Shown: positions 7,776-17,030 of the stretch, in pieces
Numbering within the stretch: the first letter of the stretch is position 1
Layout: the number at the start of each line of letters is the position of its first letter
Source: Aquitalea magnusonii
GTDB taxonomy: Bacteria > Pseudomonadota > Gammaproteobacteria > Burkholderiales > Chromobacteriaceae
Direction: 5' to 3'
Length of the DNA stretch: 64,000 nucleotides
Assembly: GCF_003202035.1 (NCBI RefSeq)
Contig: NZ_QJKC01000007.1
Location: 1-64,000 of the forward strand
Notes under the pieces: model-generated
The model's input: the letters and a program-made list of their open reading frames with translations, nothing else
What the model was told of the DNA's origin: nothing
Databases searched by the model: none
Program-made: the position numbers and the translations under genes

Positions 7776-9857
7776 ATGCATACTTTTTTTCTGGCCCCGA
7801 CCGGCTTTGATGCCGGGCTGACCTCGGTGGCACTGGGCATGATTCGCGCGCTGGAGCAATCCGGCCTGCGCGTGGGGTTTGTCAAACCCATTGCCCAGGG
7901 TGCCGACAGCAGCTCGCCGGAACGCTCCACCCACTTTGCCCGCGCCATCTGCCACCTGAATCCGCCGGAGCCGCTGCCGATGGAGCGGGTGGAACACCTG
8001 CTGGCGCAGGGCGAAATCGACCAATTGATGGAAGAAGTGGTGTCGCTCTACCAGCAGGCATCGCACAATGTCGACCTGATGATTGTGGAGGGCCTGGTCC
8101 CCGACCAGAAGCAGGTGTTCTCCACCTTCCTCAATACCAAGATCGCCCGTAACCTGCAGGCGCAAACCATTCTGGTCACCGCCGCCGACAAGCTGGCCAG
8201 CCACGAAATCGCCGAGCAGCTGGAACTGAGCCTGCAGGCTTTCGGCGCCCAGCCCGGCCATGTCGCCGGCTACATCCTGAATCGCCTGCCCAAGGAACAA
8301 AAAGCCCAGCAGCTGGCGATGGAAATCCTGGAAGCGGGCAACCTGCTGCAGAAAAACCGCCTGACCATGATAGGCGCCATTCCCAGCGAGCCGGAGCTGC
8401 TGGCCCCGCGCACACTGGACGTGGCCCATTATCTGCAGGCGCGCGTGCTGCACGCCGGCCAGATCAGCCGCCGCCGCGTGCGCAGCATGGCGGTAACCGC
8501 CCGCACCGTGCCCAATGTGGTGCATCTGCTGAAACCCGGCGCGCTGATCGTCACCGCCGGTGATCGCGAAGACATCGTGCTGGGCACCTCCATGGCCGCC
8601 ATGAACGGCGTGCCGCTGGCCGGCCTGCTGCTGACCTGCGACTCGCTGCCCGACCCGCGCATCCAGCAACTGTGCCACCAGGCCTTCACCAGCGGCCTGC
8701 CGGTGATGACCACCACGCACAACACCTTTGAAACCGCCAGCTTCCTCAGCAATATGAGCCGCCAGGTACCGGCGGACGATCTGGAACGGATGGAGCGGGT
8801 GATCGACTTCGTGGCCGAGCATCTGGACGCCGACAAGCTCAAGCGCAATGTCGGCGCGCCGCGCGAACACCGCATGCCGCCGCCGGCCTTCCGCTATCAG
8901 CTGATGGAAAAGGCCCGCCGTGCCGGCAAGCGCATCGTGTTGCCAGAAGGCAATGAGCCGCGTACCGTCAAGGCCGCCGCCATCTGTCAGGAAAAGGGCA
9001 TTGCCCATTGCGTGCTGATTGGCAACCGCGCCGAGATCGAACAGATTGCCGAAGCCCAGGGCGTCACCCTGCCCGCTTCGATTGAAATCCTCGATCCCAA
9101 CGAAGTACGCGGCAACTACATCCAGCCCATGGTGGAACTGCGCAAGGGCAAGGGCCTGAACGCACCGATGGCCGAGCAACAGCTGGAAGACAATGTGGTA
9201 CTGGGCACCATGATGCTGGCCCTGGGCGAAGTGGACGGCCTGGTCTCCGGCGCGGTACACACCACCGCCAACACCATCCGCCCTGCCCTGCAGCTGATCA
9301 AGACCGCCCCGGAAGCCAAGCTGGTTTCCAGCGTGTTCTTCATGCTGATGCCGGAACAGGTGCTGGTCTACGGCGACTGTGCGGTCAACCCGGACCCGAC
9401 CGCGGAAGACCTGGCCGACATCGCCATCCAGTCGGCCGACTCCGCCGCGGCCTTTGGCATTCCGCCGCGCGTGGCGATGATTTCCTACTCCACCGGCAGC
9501 TCCGGCAGCGGCTCGGACGTGGAAAAAGTGCGCGAAGCCACCCGCATCGCCAAGGAAAAGCGCCCGGAACTGGAAATCGACGGGCCGATGCAATACGACG
9601 CCGCCAGCGTGGAGTCGGTAGGCCGTCAAAAGGCCCCGGACAGCACGGTGGCTGGCCGCGCCACCGTGTTTGTGTTCCCGGACCTCAACACCGGCAACAC
9701 CACCTACAAGGCAGTACAGCGCTCGGCTGGCGTAGTCAGTGTGGGCCCCATGCTGCAGGGCCTGCGCAAACCGGTGAACGACCTGTCGCGCGGCGCACTG
9801 GTGGATGACATCGTCTACACCATCGCCCTGACCGCCATTCAGGCGGACAAGCGCTAA
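7776..9857 (+). CDS. pta: Phosphate acetyltransferase, long form
   Basis: At 693 residues this is the long, multidomain Pta found in many proteobacteria. The N-terminal part (about 1-220) is a BioD/dethiobiotin-synthetase-like P-loop domain. A DRTGG domain lies in the middle. The C-terminal catalytic PTA_PTB domain starts near 370 with ARRAGKRIVLPEGNEPR and contains STGSSGSGSDVEKVREA. It interconverts acetyl-CoA and acetyl-phosphate, and the N-terminal part is regulatory in homologues. The ribosome binding site AAGGAAAG is well placed. It is cotranscribed with ackA and followed by a strong terminator. Confidence 0.96.
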   Translation: MHTFFLAPTGFDAGLTSVALGMIRALEQSGLRVGFVKPIAQGADSSSPERSTHFARAICHLNPPEPLPMERVEHLLAQGEIDQLMEEVVSLYQQASHNVDLMIVEGLVPDQKQVFSTFLNTKIARNLQAQTILVTAADKLASHEIAEQLELSLQAFGAQPGHVAGYILNRLPKEQKAQQLAMEILEAGNLLQKNRLTMIGAIPSEPELLAPRTLDVAHYLQARVLHAGQISRRRVRSMAVTARTVPNVVHLLKPGALIVTAGDREDIVLGTSMAAMNGVPLAGLLLTCDSLPDPRIQQLCHQAFTSGLPVMTTTHNTFETASFLSNMSRQVPADDLERMERVIDFVAEHLDADKLKRNVGAPREHRMPPPAFRYQLMEKARRAGKRIVLPEGNEPRTVKAAAICQEKGIAHCVLIGNRAEIEQIAEAQGVTLPASIEILDPNEVRGNYIQPMVELRKGKGLNAPMAEQQLEDNVVLGTMMLALGEVDGLVSGAVHTTANTIRPALQLIKTAPEAKLVSSVFFMLMPEQVLVYGDCAVNPDPTAEDLADIAIQSADSAAAFGIPPRVAMISYSTGSSGSGSDVEKVREATRIAKEKRPELEIDGPMQYDAASVESVGRQKAPDSTVAGRATVFVFPDLNTGNTTYKAVQRSAGVVSVGPMLQGLRKPVNDLSRGALVDDIVYTIALTAIQADKR

Positions 9858-9885
9858 GACCACTCCGGCAGCATCAGCCACCACA

Positions 9886-9914
9886 AAAGCCCGCCCTCAC
9901 CGGCGGGCTTTTTT
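9886..9914 (+). terminator. Rho-independent terminator of ackA-pta
   Basis: AAGCCCGCC (9887-9895) and GGCGGGCTT (9902-9910) form a 9-bp stem followed by a T-run. It lies about 30 nt after the pta stop codon. The remaining roughly 250 nt up to the chemoreceptor gene at 10165 contain no other element I can support. Confidence 0.9.
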
Positions 9915-10164
9915 GCGTCCTGCGCCATTGCCGCAACAAGTGGCAATGATCTCAACCGCCTGTTTCAAAACGACTTTGCAAGGCGAATCAAGCAAATTCC
10001 TTCTGCCAGCAGCCACAACATGACATCAAACAAGCGGCATTCCAGACCGGATATTGCCGCATTCAAACGGATGTTTTACATTATGACTCGCACTGTTTTA
10101 AAAAACAGGCAAATAAAACAAAAGAATACTTACAAATCAAGCTCTACGAGGGAGGACTCACCAC

Positions 10165-11640
10165 ATGGCTGCCACCACCATTACCGATTGGTTTATTCCG
10201 GAAGACATCCGCCAATCACCCGAACTGGCCATCCCGGCCCGCACCACCGTCGGCGTCGGCCTGCTGGCCGGCGGCATCGCGCCCTTGTTTTCCGTCGAGT
10301 ATTTCATGCTGGGCCACAGCGCCATGGGCACGGGCATTGCCCTGGGCGGACTGGGCCTGCTGCTGGGCACCCTGCTGCTCAGGCTGACGGGTGCCGTACG
10401 CTTTTGTGCCGAATTCATCACCAGCTGCATGTTCGTCATGGTGTGCTGGATGGTGTATGTCAACGGCGGCATCATGTCCACCAGCGTGGTGTGGTTTGCC
10501 TCCATCCCGTTTACCGCCATCTTTGTCTCCACCCGCCGCTCGGGCTGGACCTGGATGGCCCTGACCATTCTGGCCATCGCCGTGTTTTACCTGCTGTCCA
10601 GCGACCCCGGCGCGCTGCCGACCGTGCCCATCGCCCGCGAGGAGATTCCCAAACTGCAGGCCAAGTCGCTGATCGGCCTGACCATTGTGGTGCTGACGCT
10701 GGCCATGGCCTTTGACAAGGCCAAGGTAAAAAGCCTGGAACGGCTGGAGCGGGCGCGGGCCGAATCCGAGCATGCCAGCCGTGCCATGCGCGAGATGATG
10801 GAACAGGTGGCGCGTTCGATTCAGGCCGCCTCCAGCGCCAGCCGCGACATTGCCGACAGCACCGGGCTGATGGCGCAGACCATGGCCGAGCAGCGCAGCC
10901 GCGCCGAAGACATGATGGTGGTGGCACAGCAGATGGCAGTGGTCACCGGCCAGAACGCCGCCCAATCCAGCAGCGCCACCCGGCTGGCTGCCACCGCCGG
11001 CCAGGCCGCCAATAGTGGCGGCGAGGTGATGGACCAGGCCGTTCGCCAGCTGGGTCGGGCCGGCGAGGTGATTTCGCACGCGGCCAGCAAGCTGGAAGAC
11101 CTGGGCCAGCGCAGTGCCGAGGTCAATGGCATTGTGCAGCTGATCCGTGACATTGCCGACCAGACCAATCTGCTGGCGCTTAATGCCGCCATCGAAGCCG
11201 CCCGTGCCGGTGAAATGGGCCGTGGCTTCGCCGTGGTGGCGGATGAGGTACGCAAGCTGGCCGAACGCACCCAGAACGCCACGCTGGATATCGGCAACAA
11301 GATCAAGCTGATCGTGGACGGCACCAATCAGGCCATCGTCGCCATGCGCGACGGCAACGACCAGATGCAGGCTGGCCGCAACAATGCGCTGGAAGCCCAG
11401 CAGAACCTGCAGGGCATCATCCAGGAAACCCGCCAGCTGGCCGGCCTGCTCGAACAGGTGGCGCAGGCAGAAAACAGCCAGAATCACGGCTTTGCCCAAT
11501 TTGCCGGCGACATTACCGCCGTGGGCGAATCCACTCGCTCGCTATCCACCGAAACCCGCTCCATCGCCGACGCCATCAAGCGGCTGGACCAGCTGCTGGA
11601 CGAGCTGGGCCGCTCCTCGCAGGCCCAGTACGCCGGCTAG
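10165..11640 (+). CDS. Methyl-accepting chemotaxis protein with membrane-embedded N-terminus
   Basis: 491 residues. About six hydrophobic segments fill residues 25-185 with only short loops, so there is no sizeable periplasmic ligand domain. A coiled coil follows directly (residues about 190-215) without a recognisable HAMP domain. The chemoreceptor signalling hairpin has the highly conserved tip [20 protein letters not shown] and the flanking [15 protein letters not shown]. The C-terminus (SSQAQYAG) has no CheR-docking pentapeptide. The protein should act with CheA/CheW; the signal is unknown and may be sensed in or through the membrane. The ATG has GGGAGGA upstream, and the gene stands alone with its own terminator. 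Confidence 0.9.
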   Translation: MAATTITDWFIPEDIRQSPELAIPARTTVGVGLLAGGIAPLFSVEYFMLGHSAMGTGIALGGLGLLLGTLLLRLTGAVRFCAEFITSCMFVMVCWMVYVNGGIMSTSVVWFASIPFTAIFVSTRRSGWTWMALTILAIAVFYLLSSDPGALPTVPIAREEIPKLQAKSLIGLTIVVLTLAMAFDKAKVKSLERLERARAESEHASRAMREMMEQVARSIQAASSASRDIADSTGLMAQTMAEQRSRAEDMMVVAQQMAVVTGQNAAQSSSATRLAATAGQAANSGGEVMDQAVRQLGRAGEVISHAASKLEDLGQRSAEVNGIVQLIRDIADQTNLLALNAAIEAARAGEMGRGFAVVADEVRKLAERTQNATLDIGNKIKLIVDGTNQAIVAMRDGNDQMQAGRNNALEAQQNLQGIIQETRQLAGLLEQVAQAENSQNHGFAQFAGDITAVGESTRSLSTETRSIADAIKRLDQLLDELGRSSQAQYAG

Positions 11641-11664
11641 CCGCCAGCGAACGCCATCCCGCCC

Positions 11665-11690
11665 AGACCGCCAACTGGCGGTCTTTTGCT
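11665..11690 (+). terminator. Rho-independent terminator after the chemoreceptor gene
   Basis: AGACCGCC (11665-11672) / GGCGGTCT (11677-11684) with loop AACT and a following T-rich stretch, 24 nt after the stop codon. A TGTTATACT extended -10-like element at about 11713-11720 just beyond it may belong to the hrpA promoter. Confidence 0.85.
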
Positions 11691-11753
11691 TTCAGTCGCC
11701 AGCCCGGCCTCTGTTATACTGGCTGCCTTCTGTAAACCAGTGCTCTTTGCCCG

Positions 11754-14700
11754 ATGACCACCCCAGTCCAGCAGCTGTCCCAACTGAAAACCCGCCTTGC
11801 CCACTGCCTGATCCGTGATCGCCATGTCTTGCGCCGCAAGCTGAACGATGCCGGCGAGCGGCTGAAAAAAGGCCAGCCTGCCGACAAGCAACTGGCCGAC
11901 ATCAGCCAGCAACTGGAACGCTCGGCCGCCCGTGTCGAGGCCCGCCGCCAGCACATGCCGCGCCCGCAGTTTGACGACGCCCTGCCGGTCAACCAGAAGC
12001 TGGACGACATCAAGGCGGCCATTGCCGGGCATCAGGTGGTGATCATCTGCGGCGAAACCGGCTCGGGTAAAACCACGCAGATTCCCAAGATCTGCCTGGA
12101 GCTGGGCCGTGGCGTGTACGGGCTGATCGGCCACACCCAGCCGCGCCGGCTGGCCGCGCGCTCGGTAGCCACCCGCATTGCGCAGGAGCTGGGCTCGCAG
12201 CTGGGCGAGCATGTCGGTTTCAAGGTGCGCTTTACCGACAAGCTGTCGGACAAGTCCGTCATCAAGCTGATGACCGACGGCATCATGCTGGCGGAAACCC
12301 AGACCGACCGTTATCTGGAAGCCTACGACACCATCATCATCGACGAGGCGCACGAACGCAGCCTCAACATCGACTTCCTGCTGGGCTTTCTCAAGCAGCT
12401 GCTGCCGCGCCGCCCTGACCTGAAAATCATCATCACCTCGGCCACCATCGACGCCGACCGCTTTGCCCGCCATTTCGATGGCGCACCGGTGATTGAAGTG
12501 TCCGGCCGCACCTTCCCGGTGGAGGTACGCTATCGCCCGCTCAAGCAGCGCGACGAGGACGAGCGCGAAATGGAAATGGAAGACGCCATTGTCGATGCTG
12601 CCGACGAGCTGTCACGTCAGGGCCCCGGCGACATGCTGGTTTTCCTGCCGGGCGAGCGCGAAATCCGCGAAACGGCGGAAAAGCTGCGCAAATCCGGCAT
12701 TCGCGGTTATGAAATCCTGCCGCTGTTTGCCCGTCTGTCCAATGAGGATCAGCAGAAAATCTTCAAACCCTCTGGCGGACGGCGCATCGTGCTGGCCACC
12801 AATGTGGCGGAAACCTCGCTCACCGTACCGGGCATCAAGTATGTGATCGACACCGGCCTGGCCCGGCTTAACCGCTACAGCCCGCGCGCCAAGGTGGAAC
12901 TGCTGCAGGTGGAAAAGATTTCGCAGGCAGCCGCCCGCCAGCGCGCCGGTCGTTGCGGCCGGGTCGAGGCCGGCATCTGCGTGCGCCTGTATAGCGAAGA
13001 AGACTTCAACGCCCGCCCGGCCTTTACCGACCCGGAAATCATCCGCTCCAACCTGGCGGCAGTCATCCTGCGCATGGCCGCACTGCGGCTGGGTCAGGTG
13101 GATGCCTTCCCCTTTCTGGAAGCCCCCAGCAGCCGCCTGATTGCCGACGGCTACCAGGTACTGACCGAACTGGGCGCGGTCACCGACAATAACGAACTCA
13201 CCGCGGTGGGCAAGGAGCTGGCGCGCATCCCGGTGGACCCGAAGGTGGGCCGGCTGCTGCTGGCCGGCCGCGATTTCGGCTGCATGCGCGAGGTGCTGAT
13301 CATCGCCTCGGCCCTGTCCATCCAGGACCCGCGCGAACGCCCCTTCGAAGCACGCGAAGCCGCCGAACGCGCCCAGGCGCGCTTTAACGACGAAAAATCC
13401 GACTTCCTGTCCTATCTGCATCTATGGGACTTCTTCAGCGAAGCGCTCAAGCACAAGAAATCCAACCGCCTGCTGGTGAATACCTGCCACGAGCATTTCC
13501 TGTCCTATCTGCGCCTGCGCGAGTGGCGCGAGCTGCACGGCCAACTGGCGGAAATTGCCAGCGAACTGGGGCTGATCAAGCGTGAAGACGCCCATGCCGA
13601 TGCCGAACAGCCCGATGCCCAGCTGTCGCAGAAAAAACGCCAGCAACTGGATGCCGTGGCCTACGAAAACCTGCACAAGGCGCTGCTGACCGGCCTGGTG
13701 GGCAATATCGGCATGAAGAATCTGGAAGGCGACGACTACATGGGCGCCCGCGGCGTCAGTTTTCATGTCTTCCCCGGCTCCGGCCTGAAAAAGAGCAAGC
13801 CCAAGTGGCTGGTGGCGGCCGAGCTGGTGGAAACCACCCGCCTCTATGCCCGCTGCGTGGCCAAGATCGAGCCGGAATGGGTGGAAAAACTGGCCTCCCA
13901 CCTGGTGAAATACCACTATTTCGAACCGCACTGGGAAAAGAGCCGGGGCGAAGTGGTGGCCAGCGAACGCGTCACCCTGTATGGCCTGACGCTGATACCG
14001 CGTCGCGCCGTCAGCTATGGCCGCATTGCGCCCCAGGAAGCACGCGAGCTGTTTATCCGCGGCGCACTGGTCAATATGGATTACGTCAGCAATGCGCCCT
14101 TCTTCCAGCGCAACCAGCAGCTGATCCGCGAAGTGGAACAGCTGGAACACAAGGCGCGTCGTCAGGACGTACTGGTGGATGAAGAAGCGCTGTATGCCTT
14201 CTATCACGAGCGTATTGGCAGCGAAGTGGTGGATGCCGCCAGCTTTGAAGCCTGGCGCAAGGAAGCGGAAAAAACCGCGCCCAAGCTGCTGCACCTGACG
14301 CGCGAAGAATTGATGCGCCATGCCGCCCAGCACGTCACGGAAAACCAGTTCCCGGAATGGCTGGAACTGGAAGACGGCAAGCTGCGGCTGAAATACCGTT
14401 TCGAACCCCGCCATCCGCTGGATGGCGTCACCATGGATGTGCCGCTGGCCATTCTCAACCGCCTGCAGCCAGCACAGTTCGAATGGCTGGTACCGGGCAT
14501 GATTCGCGAAAAACTGCAGCAGCTGATCAAGGGCCTGCCCAAGCAGGTGCGGCGCTGCTGCGTGCCGGTGCCGGATTTCGTCACCCGCTTCCTCAGCAGC
14601 AATCCTGACCAACAGCAGCCGATAGCCGGCCAGCTGGCCCATTTCATCCTGCGCGAAACCGGCGGCGTCAAAGTCGACATTGATGCCTTCAAGCAGCAGG

Positions 14701-15695
14701 AGCTGCCGGAACATCTGCTGTTCAACTTCCGCATCATCGATGACGGCAAGCAGGAAATCGGCCTGGGGCGCGATCTGCTCGCCCTGCAGAAGCAGTTTGG
14801 CCAGGCCGCCCAGCTCACCTTCCGCGACAGCAGTGCCGACTTTGAGCGCGACGAAGTCAGCAGCTGGGATTTTGGCGAACTGCCGGAAAGCATCCAGTTT
14901 GCCCGCGGCCGCCAGCAGCTTACCGGCTTTCCGGCGCTGACACTGGAACAGGACAAGGTGGCCATCCGCCTGTTCGATACCCAGCCGGAGGCCGAATGCC
15001 ATCACCGTGCAGGGGTGATCCGCCTGCTGCAATTGCAGCTGAAGGAACAGATGAAGCAGCTGGGCAAGGGCCTGTCCGGCATGACCCAGATCGGCCTCAA
15101 CCTGCGCAATGTGGCCAATGTGGAACAATTGCTGGCCGATGCCATTGCCTGCATCTGTGACCGCGCCTTTATCGGCGAGGACCCGTTGCCACGCAACGAA
15201 AAAGCCTTCAACGAGCAGAAAACCCGCGCCCGTACCCGCCTGCCGGCGGTGATCCAGGCGGTCACCCAGTATCTGAGTCAGGTTGGCAGCGAGTACATGC
15301 CGCTCTATAACAAGATACAGAAGCATCGTCTGGGGCCAGAGCTGCAACAGCAGCTGGGCAAGCTGGTTTACCCCGGCTTCCTCTACGACACGCCCTGGTC
15401 GCAGCTGCCCCACCTCACCCGTTACATGCGCGCCATGAGCCTGCGCATGGACAAGCAGCCGGCCAATCCGCAACGCGATGGCCAGCGCGCAGCCGAGATA
15501 CGCGAACTGTGGAACAAATGGGAAGCACGCATGGCCAGCGAGCGGGAGGCCGGCGAACCCTCGCCGGCGCTAAGGGATTTCCGCTGGCAACTGGAAGAAC
15601 TGCGCGTCAGCCTGTTTGCACAGGAATTGAAGACGCCCTATCCTGTATCAGTGAAACGCTTGCAAAAAGCCTGGCAAGACCTGCCAAAACAATGA
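11754..15695 (+). CDS. hrpA: ATP-dependent RNA helicase HrpA
   Basis: 1313 residues, matching the very large HrpA family (about 1300). The DEAH helicase core lies at residues about 85-560: Walker A GETGSGKTTQ, motif II DEAH within IIIDEAHERSLN, motif III TSATID and motif VI QRAGRCGR. The helicase-associated HA2 and OB-fold regions follow, then the long C-terminal DUF3418 extension typical of HrpA. In E. coli this helicase rescues stalled or collided ribosomes and processes fimbrial mRNA; a similar cytosolic role is inferred. It begins an apparently separate transcription unit; the next plus-strand gene starts 85 nt after its stop. Confidence 0.95.
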   Translation: MTTPVQQLSQLKTRLAHCLIRDRHVLRRKLNDAGERLKKGQPADKQLADISQQLERSAARVEARRQHMPRPQFDDALPVNQKLDDIKAAIAGHQVVIICGETGSGKTTQIPKICLELGRGVYGLIGHTQPRRLAARSVATRIAQELGSQLGEHVGFKVRFTDKLSDKSVIKLMTDGIMLAETQTDRYLEAYDTIIIDEAHERSLNIDFLLGFLKQLLPRRPDLKIIITSATIDADRFARHFDGAPVIEVSGRTFPVEVRYRPLKQRDEDEREMEMEDAIVDAADELSRQGPGDMLVFLPGEREIRETAEKLRKSGIRGYEILPLFARLSNEDQQKIFKPSGGRRIVLATNVAETSLTVPGIKYVIDTGLARLNRYSPRAKVELLQVEKISQAAARQRAGRCGRVEAGICVRLYSEEDFNARPAFTDPEIIRSNLAAVILRMAALRLGQVDAFPFLEAPSSRLIADGYQVLTELGAVTDNNELTAVGKELARIPVDPKVGRLLLAGRDFGCMREVLIIASALSIQDPRERPFEAREAAERAQARFNDEKSDFLSYLHLWDFFSEALKHKKSNRLLVNTCHEHFLSYLRLREWRELHGQLAEIASELGLIKREDAHADAEQPDAQLSQKKRQQLDAVAYENLHKALLTGLVGNIGMKNLEGDDYMGARGVSFHVFPGSGLKKSKPKWLVAAELVETTRLYARCVAKIEPEWVEKLASHLVKYHYFEPHWEKSRGEVVASERVTLYGLTLIPRRAVSYGRIAPQEARELFIRGALVNMDYVSNAPFFQRNQQLIREVEQLEHKARRQDVLVDEEALYAFYHERIGSEVVDAASFEAWRKEAEKTAPKLLHLTREELMRHAAQHVTENQFPEWLELEDGKLRLKYRFEPRHPLDGVTMDVPLAILNRLQPAQFEWLVPGMIREKLQQLIKGLPKQVRRCCVPVPDFVTRFLSSNPDQQQPIAGQLAHFILRETGGVKVDIDAFKQQELPEHLLFNFRIIDDGKQEIGLGRDLLALQKQFGQAAQLTFRDSSADFERDEVSSWDFGELPESIQFARGRQQLTGFPALTLEQDKVAIRLFDTQPEAECHHRAGVIRLLQLQLKEQMKQLGKGLSGMTQIGLNLRNVANVEQLLADAIACICDRAFIGEDPLPRNEKAFNEQKTRARTRLPAVIQAVTQYLSQVGSEYMPLYNKIQKHRLGPELQQQLGKLVYPGFLYDTPWSQLPHLTRYMRAMSLRMDKQPANPQRDGQRAAEIRELWNKWEARMASEREAGEPSPALRDFRWQLEELRVSLFAQELKTPYPVSVKRLQKAWQDLPKQ

Positions 15696-15780
15696 TGATG
15701 ATCAATCATTGCTGGCGAAAATGGCTGGCATATGCGATGACGAAAACATAGAATGCTAGGCCAATCCGAAACAATGCACC

Positions 15781-16914
15781 ATGTCCGACAATAATCTTTC
15801 CGACAAGCCCAAATCGAGCGCCATTTCCATCGGCAAGGAATTGCCGATGGATGTCTACGCCAAGAACGGCATTCTGCTGCTCAAGCGTGGTCATTATGTG
15901 CTGTCGCCGGACATGAAGCATCGACTGATCAAGCTGGGCTTCACCGAGCAGCCCATCGAGGTGAAGCCGGCGGAAAAGACCCCGGACACCTATCGCAAAG
16001 GTCAGTCGCTATTCGAGGAAATCGTTTTCCTGCAGCAAAGAGTGCGCAATATGCTGCAGCACGCACTGACCCAGCCCGATCTGGAACAGCGCGTGCGCGC
16101 CATCGCCCAGACCATCGTCGCGCTGAGCGAACGCCACCCGGACGGCCTGCTGGCCTCCATGCTGTTGCTGCCCTTCCAGGAATACGGCGTGGCGCACTCC
16201 TTGCACACCACGGCCCTGCTGGCGCTGATCACCCGCCAGATGAAGCTGCCACCCGGCCACCGCGAAGTGCTGCTGTGCGCCGCGCTCACCATGAATGTCT
16301 CGCAGATCGAGCTGCAGAATGAATTGTTCAGCCACGAAGGGGAGCTGACGCCCCAGCACCATAGCGCCATCAAGGAACACCCCCTGCTCAGCTCGGCCAT
16401 CCTGCGTGAAGCCGGCATCGAAAACGAGCTGTGGCACGCGCTGGTGCAGACCCACCATGAAAACTGGCAGGGAACCGGCTATCCCTTCGGCTTGGATCGC
16501 AAGCAGATCCTGCCGCCGGCGCATTTGCTGCATCTGGCCGACATCACCTGCGCCAAGCTGGCACCTCGCCGCTATCGCAGCGCACAGCTGCCCGCCACGG
16601 CGCTGGGCCAGCTGTTCCAGCGCAAGGATGTGGATTTTGATGCAGCCTTCACCACCATGCTGATCCGCGAACTGGGCATTTATCCGCCAGGCAGCTTTGT
16701 CAAACTGGTCAATGATGAAATTGCCGTGGTGCTGGCGCGTCGCGACAAGCCGAGCGAACCGCAGGTGGCGGCGCTGCGCAAGGCGGACGGCCCGGCCTAT
16801 GCCGAAGTATTGCTACGCGAAACCAGCAACCCGCAATACAAGATTGCCGGCCCCTGCGCATCCAGCCTGGCCGGCGTACGCATCTCCTTTCTCGCCAGCT
16901 TGTGGAAGGTCTGA
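15781..16914 (+). CDS. HD-GYP-like protein with degenerate HD site (copy 1)
   Basis: 377 residues. An N-terminal DUF3391-like region (LPMDVYAKNGILLLKRG) comes before an HD-GYP-type domain. The GYP segment is kept (HHENWQGTGYPFGL), as are the downstream HLADITCAKL and YRSA motifs. The metal-binding signature usually written LHDIGK reads LTMNVS here, with T170 and M171 replacing the His-Asp pair, and the Asp before GxGYP is Gln. HD-GYP enzymes degrade cyclic di-GMP; this one is probably inactive and may act as a c-di-GMP or protein-binding effector. It is followed by a close paralogue at 17031. Confidence 0.85.
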   Translation: MSDNNLSDKPKSSAISIGKELPMDVYAKNGILLLKRGHYVLSPDMKHRLIKLGFTEQPIEVKPAEKTPDTYRKGQSLFEEIVFLQQRVRNMLQHALTQPDLEQRVRAIAQTIVALSERHPDGLLASMLLLPFQEYGVAHSLHTTALLALITRQMKLPPGHREVLLCAALTMNVSQIELQNELFSHEGELTPQHHSAIKEHPLLSSAILREAGIENELWHALVQTHHENWQGTGYPFGLDRKQILPPAHLLHLADITCAKLAPRRYRSAQLPATALGQLFQRKDVDFDAAFTTMLIRELGIYPPGSFVKLVNDEIAVVLARRDKPSEPQVAALRKADGPAYAEVLLRETSNPQYKIAGPCASSLAGVRISFLASLWKV

Positions 16915-16963
16915 GCCGGCGGCACTGCCGGTATAAAGCCAAGCACCAGACAGTCCATCGGCT

Positions 16964-16969
16964 TATAAT
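16964..16969 (+). promoter_or_regulatory. Candidate -10 element for the second HD-GYP-like gene
   Basis: A perfect TATAAT 61 nt upstream of the start codon, in the 116-nt gap between the two paralogues. No good -35 is seen at the right distance, so it is only a weak promoter call, but it suggests the second copy can be transcribed independently. Confidence 0.35.
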
Positions 16970-17030
16970 TGCGGCTGCTGCGCCACCTTGCTGACGCAGC
17001 GCCCGCAACCCACGCCGACAGCATCGCCGC

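Noticed and set aside
7554-9884. 776-residue minus-strand open frame antisense to pta
   Set aside because: It is a GC-bias shadow of pta, rich in His/Gln/Gly with no domain, and pta is certain.
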